From NCBI GenBank assembly GCA_947586835.1, contig CANPXT010000001.1:1-44542 (forward strand): a stretch of 44,542 bases of DNA. Direction: 5' to 3'. Below the pieces are notes generated by a model, which did no database searches, was not told the origin of the DNA, and worked only from the letters and a program-made list of their open reading frames with translations. Within the stretch, counting starts at the first letter, position 1, and each line of letters opens with the position of its first letter. The translations under genes and the position numbers were made by a program. This document shows, one piece after another, positions 1 to 5,100 of this stretch. This stretch comes from an uncultured Alphaproteobacteria bacterium (GTDB taxonomy: Bacteria > Pseudomonadota > Alphaproteobacteria > CAAHEQ01 > UBA3637).

Positions 1-31
1 CATCAACATGCAAAGCTTCAATGTTCAACAT
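1..31 (-). CDS. Possible 5' end of an ABC transporter ATPase gene (cut by window edge)
   Basis: Reading leftwards from an ATG at 31 gives MLNIEALHVD and then runs off the window. Many ABC ATPases, including SufC and LivF types, begin with this kind of first beta strand (M-L-x-I-x-x-L-H). Only ten codons are visible and no clear ribosome binding site precedes the ATG. The frame is closed by a TGA about 11 codons upstream of the ATG. The family assignment is a guess from the N-terminal pattern only, and the frame may not be a gene. Confidence 0.25.
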   Translation of the reverse strand, partial: MLNIEALHVD

Positions 32-206
32 ACGCCAAGAATCAGAAAAAATATCATAACTGTCTCAATTAAACGTAGGTCTAGTTGGTGCACTTTTTCG
101 CAGGGTCGAAAGGGGGTATATTTTCAAAACGAACCATTTTAAAACTCATTAAAAATCAATCAATTGCAAGAAAAATAATTTTTTTATGAAAAGCACAAAA
201 AAAGTG

Positions 207-235
207 TTGCATTAATCGTACGTTTATGCTACAAT
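207..235 (+). promoter_or_regulatory. Promoter of the ankyrin gene with a CGTACGTTTA spacer element
   Basis: A -35 TTGCAT (207-212) and -10 TACAAT (230-235) are separated by exactly 17 bp. The palindrome CGTACG (217-222) occupies spacer positions 5 to 10. The same element sits at the same spacer position in the promoter of the mucin-like gene and in an orphan promoter at 7194-7222. About 60 bp upstream, from 147, begins an A/T-rich block that resembles the block upstream of the orphan copy. The start point is predicted near 242. A regulator binding CGTACG is inferred, not known. Confidence 0.7.
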
Positions 236-275
236 TCTATGTAATTTTTTAATTAACCATGATAAGGAGTTATAA

Positions 276-1553
276 ATGGTAAATGAAAACGATATGAAGT
301 TGATTAAAGCTGCCGATGAGGGCAATACCGAACAAGTAAAAGCTTTAATCGAAGAAGGCTATAACGTAAATACCGAAGACAGAAACGGCAATACGCTTGT
401 TCATTGGGCGGCTTATACCGACAATGTTGATTTGTTAAAATTTTTAAAAGAAAAAGGGGCTGATTTAAAAGCCGTCAATCATTTCGGTGAACAAGCCATA
501 CATGCAGCAGCCAAAGCTAACAAAGTTCAGGCAGCGGCTTATTTAAAAGAACAGGGAGCTGATGTAAACGCCCAAGATAAGAGCCGCGAGCGTCCCATTC
601 ATGAAGCCGCAAGGAAAGGACATGTTGAAATGATTCAATGGTTATGCGAAAACGGGGCTGAATTAAATGTTGGAGTTGAGGGTCATCCGTATGGTTATGG
701 TTGTGGTCTACCTATGCCGGTTCATTTAGTTGCAGAAAACGGTAATATTGCTGCTATGGATGTCTTAGTTAAACATGGTGCAGACGTTAATATATCCTCA
801 AACGATCGTTATAATTATCCGCCTGCCTATTACGCTGCTATAGAGGGGCATTTGGATATGCTCAAATGGTTAAAGAAGCACGGTGCTGATATGAAAGCCG
901 TTGTTGAAGATGATCAAGAATCACTTTTGCATATTGCCAACATAGAAAAAGATGATTGGAAAATGGTTGACTTTTTAGTTAATGAATGTGGTTTATCGGT
1001 AAATGGCAGAGACGAGAAAGGACGTACACCCCTGATGGATAAAGCACTTAGGGGACATTACGACATGGCTAAAAAGCTGATAGGATTAGGAGCTGATGTG
1101 CATACAGTAAATCATAGAGGAGAATCTGCTTTGTTTTATGCTGGAAACCACAATAAGCTTGTAGAATTATTGCTTAAGAATGGTTGTGATCCGAATGCCA
1201 GTAATAAAAACGGCTGGACACCGGCGCATTATGCAGCCCTAAAAGATGATGAAAGCACATTAAAACTTTTATGGAGATACGGTGCTGATTTAGATCAACG
1301 AATTGGTGGGGGAATGTTAAGTTCCGGTCATACTGTCAAAGATCTATACGAATTCCAACACCATAAAGAACTGCCTATAGATGAATGGAGAGAAGAAGCG
1401 AGAAAAGAGGAGGAAGCAGCAGCAGAAGAACCCGAAATAACAGCCAACACACCATCGAACGGAAATGCGACCAATGTTTTAAAAGGAATCGGGCAAGACA
1501 TTTCCAAGGAAGTTGCCGAAGTTGCTCCATTAGACACTTCCCGTTCGGTTTAA
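276..1553 (+). CDS. Ankyrin-repeat protein, ten repeats
   Basis: A 425-residue protein made almost wholly of ankyrin repeats, which are protein-binding helical hairpins. Ten units can be followed by eye, starting near residues 7, 39, 72, 105, 148, 183, 216, 250, 283 and 315, most with the recognisable core H-x-A-A-x-x-G and G-A-D-x-N at the turn. The repeat from 128 to 147 carries an insertion. The tail (about 366-425) is charged and rich in Glu and Ala, then low complexity. There is no signal peptide or membrane segment, so it is cytoplasmic or exported by a signal-less route. The start is set by AAGGAG at 264-269. Its promoter shares an element with that of the mucin-like gene, which suggests co-regulation. 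The binding partner cannot be read from the sequence. An effector role is possible but unsupported. Confidence 0.9.
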   Translation: MVNENDMKLIKAADEGNTEQVKALIEEGYNVNTEDRNGNTLVHWAAYTDNVDLLKFLKEKGADLKAVNHFGEQAIHAAAKANKVQAAAYLKEQGADVNAQDKSRERPIHEAARKGHVEMIQWLCENGAELNVGVEGHPYGYGCGLPMPVHLVAENGNIAAMDVLVKHGADVNISSNDRYNYPPAYYAAIEGHLDMLKWLKKHGADMKAVVEDDQESLLHIANIEKDDWKMVDFLVNECGLSVNGRDEKGRTPLMDKALRGHYDMAKKLIGLGADVHTVNHRGESALFYAGNHNKLVELLLKNGCDPNASNKNGWTPAHYAALKDDESTLKLLWRYGADLDQRIGGGMLSSGHTVKDLYEFQHHKELPIDEWREEARKEEEAAAEEPEITANTPSNGNATNVLKGIGQDISKEVAEVAPLDTSRSV

Positions 1554-1568
1554 CGGCTGACGGGAAGT
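1536..1568 (+). other. Hairpin spanning the stop codon of the ankyrin gene
   Basis: ACTTCCCGT (1536-1544) and ACGGGAAGT (1560-1568) form a perfect 9-bp stem that encloses the TAA stop codon (1551-1553). A second hairpin follows, GATTGAAT (1573-1580) with ATTCAATC (1591-1598), and then the terminator at 1634. The first two lack a T-run, so they more likely protect the mRNA 3' end or slow ribosomes than end transcription. Confidence 0.5.
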
Positions 1569-1633
1569 CATTGATTGAATTTTATCCTTTATTCAATCAT
1601 CGGGCGAGCGGATAAATTTCCCCTTAAACCGAC

Positions 1634-1668
1634 AAAAAACCGCTTGATTTTTATCAGGTGGTTTTTTA
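1634..1668 (+). terminator. Rho-independent terminator of the ankyrin gene
   Basis: AAACCGCTTGAT and ATCAGGTGGTTT form an imperfect stem with wobble or mismatch pairs and a short T loop, followed by TTTTTT (1662-1667). It lies 80 bp after the ankyrin stop codon on the same strand. Confidence 0.75.
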
Positions 1669-1747
1669 TTACAAATCATTTCTTTAAAAAACAAACTACC
1701 CTATATATTAAATAACCAAATCGCTTCGTTTCTCTTTATAAAAACAA

Positions 1748-1945
1748 CTACATTTCTTCAAAAAAATCTTCATCGGCTTTTTTAATATCTACAACTTCTT
1801 TTGTTTTACATCCTACATTGTATTTAATCATTAATTGTGTTAATTGTTTACCATCAATTAAAACAATATTTTTAGTTGTTTTTTTTATCGTATTTCTGGC
1901 ATCCGCCGTAAAATTTGAAGTTGTAACAACCCAAGTTCGGGCGAC
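1748..1945 (-). pseudogene. C-terminal remnant of an Mrr-type restriction endonuclease
   Basis: On the minus strand an open frame without a proper start encodes about 64 residues ending at TAG (1750-1748). It contains VVTTSNFTADAR, then NIVLIDGKQLTQLMIKYNVG, then DEDFFEEM. This is the usual C-terminal third of Mrr-family nucleases: a V-x-I-T-T-S-x-F strand, then I-V-L-I-D-G-x-x-L-x-x-L-M-I-x-Y-N-V-G, then an acidic end. The catalytic part upstream (D...QxK) is absent. Upstream of about 1945 the frame stays open to near 2062 but no longer resembles the family, and a GC-rich hairpin sits exactly at the join. I read this as a decayed restriction gene left after a deletion or insertion. The family match is by pattern only. 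Confidence 0.6.
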
Positions 1946-1971
1946 GTTTCCACGCCGCCCGTTCTTTTTTT
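1938..1971 (+). terminator. Terminator-like GC-rich hairpin at the edge of the Mrr remnant
   Basis: CGGGCGACG (1938-1946) pairs with CGCCGCCCG (1953-1961) with one A-C mismatch and a six-base loop, followed by TTCTTTTTTT. It reads as a rightward intrinsic terminator but follows no rightward gene. It marks the point where homology of the Mrr remnant stops, so it may have come in with the rearrangement. Confidence 0.5.
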
Positions 1972-2077
1972 GTGTAGCATTCCATTTTACAGACGATGGT
2001 GTTATAAAACTCGTTGTAAGATGATATATGCAGATGAAAATTGTTAGAACACAACAGCGTTAAACAGTAAATTTAAA

Positions 2078-2107
2078 TAAAAAAGCTCCTTTTGCAAGGA
2101 GCTTTTT
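2078..2107 (-). terminator. Terminator of the mucin-like gene (bidirectional)
   Basis: AAGCTCCTT (2083-2091) and AAGGAGCTT (2096-2104) form a perfect 9-bp stem with a four-base loop. On the minus strand the stem is followed by a T-run, TTTTTTATTT. It ends the transcript of the large leftward gene whose stop codon is at 2143. The T-run on the plus side is shorter. Confidence 0.85.
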
Positions 2108-2142
2108 AGGGGGTGATGCCCTCAGTGAAAATCAATCACGCA

Positions 2143-5100
2143 TTACCGCTTTGTTGAGTATGCCGGTGGCATTGATTTCAAGGCAGATGTTGACCGTATC
2201 AGTAAAGGATTCGCAAGACGTACAGGCGTTGTGCTCATACAGCATAGTGCCTGAATTTCATAATCCAAGCAATATGGGTACGGTAATGGTCTTCCGCCAG
2301 GCTTTTGCTCTGAATTTTTACAAATAAGGCCATCAGTTGTGTTACATGTAACCGTTTGAGATAAATCTTTAATATTGTAGTTTTGAAGCGAGGTTGACCG
2401 AGCCCTGATTGCTGAAACACTTACACCTACGTTTGCTTGATTCTCATTTTCTAATTCTTTCCTATAAAAGTCGCATATGCCATCAAGTGATTCCTTATCA
2501 CCTTCTCCAGTGCTCCAAAACCCACCGGTTGTTGTCTTATGAGAATTTACCCAGTCTGACCATTTGCAGCGATTCGATCCCGAGATCATAGGTGGTTGAG
2601 GAGAGTCCGGACAAAGATAATTAAGAGCACCCTCTGCACCCTTTGCCGCATCATTTGTTGTTGACGTTGTCTCCGGCGATTGAGTGGACTGCGACTGTTG
2701 TGGTCTCACCGGAGCTTGCACCGGTCGTGAGGAGAATGTTCCCGACAGTGTTGTCGGCGTCGGAGTCGTCTTCTTTGTTGATGTCGTCTTCGAGGTTGAA
2801 GTTGATGTTGCCTTCGATGTGCTCGTTGTCGGTCTTGGCTGTGTACCGGTAGGGGCAGGTTTCGTTGTCTCCGTACCCGTACCCGTTGTCGTTGTCGGCG
2901 TCGGCGTCGGAGTTTGTGGTATTGTTCCGTCCTGAGTTGTGGTCGTTAAAATCACGGGTGTCATGCTCGATGCATCCGGCGGACAGCATAGCACATTAAT
3001 TTCATAATTCAAACAATACGGCATCGGGTATGGTCTTCTGCCCGCTACTTGATCTTGGTTACGGCATATAAAACCTTGTCTGAGATTACATATAAGATTT
3101 CCTTGTCCTAACTCGGAAAGCGCTAAACTTGGGAACATGGCCGCCCTTGCATTAACAGCCTTAACATTCCAGCCGGGATCACACACACCCTCAAGCGATT
3201 CAACATCACCACCCTCTTTCTTTGTTTCCGGCTGTCCGGAATCCAACCAACCCGTCCATTTACAACCCGTTTTTGAAACGGTGGAATTGACATTACACTC
3301 GGAGAAATTTCCCGGACTTAAGATCTTTGTCGTGGTTGTTGTTGACAGCGATGTTGTCGTTGATGTCCGTGTTGATGTCGACGTCGGTGTCGGAGTCTGC
3401 GTACTCGTCGTTGATGTCGACGTCGGTGTCGGAGTCTGCGTACTCGTCGTTGATGTCGACGTCGGCGTCGGGGTCTGCGTGGTCGTTGACGTTGGAGTCG
3501 TCTGTTCCGGCGTCGTCTGTATCGGTGTTGTTACCGATGTCGTCGTTGGCGTCGTAGTCGTCGTTGTCCATGTCGTGGTCGTCGGCGTCGGCGTTGTTGA
3601 CGTTGATGTCCGTGTTGATGTCGACGTCGGTGTCTGCGTTGTTGACGTTGATGTCAGTGTTGACGTTGACGTCGGTGTCTGCGTTGATGTCGACGTCGGT
3701 GTCTGCGTTGTTGACGTTGATGTCCGTGTTGACGTTGACGTCGGAGTCTGCGTACGCGTTGTCGTCAATGTCGTCGGCGTCGGCGTTTGCGTACGCGTTG
3801 TCGTCAATGTCGTCGGCGTCGGCGTTTGCGTGCTCGTCGTCGTCAATGTCGTCGGCGTCGGAGTCTGTGTTATTATTCCCCCCGGAGTCGATGTTCTTGT
3901 TATACATTTTCCTGTATCAACCTGCATGTTATCGGCATTTAGTAATCCGTGACAACAAGCCTTAGTATCTTCATGCCAAGTGCCACCTTCAAGATCTGAT
4001 TCACAGCATTTTTGTACCGCCTGACCAAGATTGTTTTTATGACCAATACAGCACGTATCACCGACCCATCCGACCTTGTCCCACGGGCTACCCTCACAAC
4101 AGAGCTTCCACTCATCATTCCATTTGCCATTATTAATTGAGCAACATGTCTCATTAGCCAACATAGTATATCCATCCAGGCTCCCAACACAACAAATTCC
4201 GTCGATCCACTTATGATTCGCTTTAGTACAACAGTATTCATCAGATACTCCACTTTTACTTCTAATACCATCGCACTCATCATCTATCGGAGTTGTCGTT
4301 TCAACCGGCGGGGTTGACGTGGTTGTTTCCCCCGGAGTTGTGGTTGTGTTTGTACAGCTGCTATCAGGCTCACCGGTATCGACGTTTATGTTTCCCTTAC
4401 AACAAATCTTTTTGTCATCAATCCAAGTGCCAGAATTTGCTTCACAGCATACTGGTACTGCCTCATTAGACTCAGAAGAATGATAATCATAACAACAAGT
4501 ATTACCGACCCACGTGCCACTACAACAAGTATTACCGAGCCACGTGCCACCATCAGAACAACATCGTTTCAACTCATCATTCCAATCGCCATCAGCAGCA
4601 TTTTCACAACATACTTCTTCAGCTTGATCATTAGCTACATTATAGCCGTCCTCATCGCAACAAACTCCGTCACTCACTCCGCCAACCCAGTGTAAATGCG
4701 GCACTTTAGTACAACAGTATTCATCAGATTCTCCGGTTCTTTGATTTATACCATAATAGCAAGCCTCTTCTATCGGAGTTGTCGTTTCGATCGGCGGAGT
4801 TGATGTGGTTGTTCCCCCCGGAGTTGTGGTTATGGTTATGGTTGTACATTTCCCGTCATAGAATACATTACCAAGCCCCTTTACTTGACAACACTCGTTT
4901 AAGTCGTTCTGCTCATGCTCCTCCGGGTATTTCAGAACATAGTCGCAATATTCTACACATTTCTTGTCACCGAAATCGAATATGTCACCAAGTCCCTTTA
5001 CTGCACAACACTCGTTTAAGTCGTTCCCCTCATACTCCCCGGGGTGTTTCAGAACATAGTCGCAATAATTTACACATTTCATGCCATCGAATATGTCACC

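Noticed and set aside
1385-1615. Plus-strand frame overlapping the 3' end of the ankyrin gene
   Set aside because: Out of frame with a well-supported gene, low-complexity Arg/Ser composition, and it runs through the terminator hairpins.
1872-2054. Minus-strand 60-codon frame over the Mrr remnant
   Set aside because: Another frame over the same bases shows the Mrr pattern; this one shows no family features and no ribosome binding site.
3372-3870. Regular direct repeats resembling a CRISPR array
   Set aside because: The copies are contiguous 39-bp coding units without unique spacers, and they lie inside a long continuous gene.
3137-3952. Long plus-strand open frame rich in Val, Gly and Asp opposite the Thr-rich repeat
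   Set aside because: It is the antisense of the minisatellite of the mucin-like gene. The composition is dictated by the repeat, and there is no promoter or ribosome binding site.
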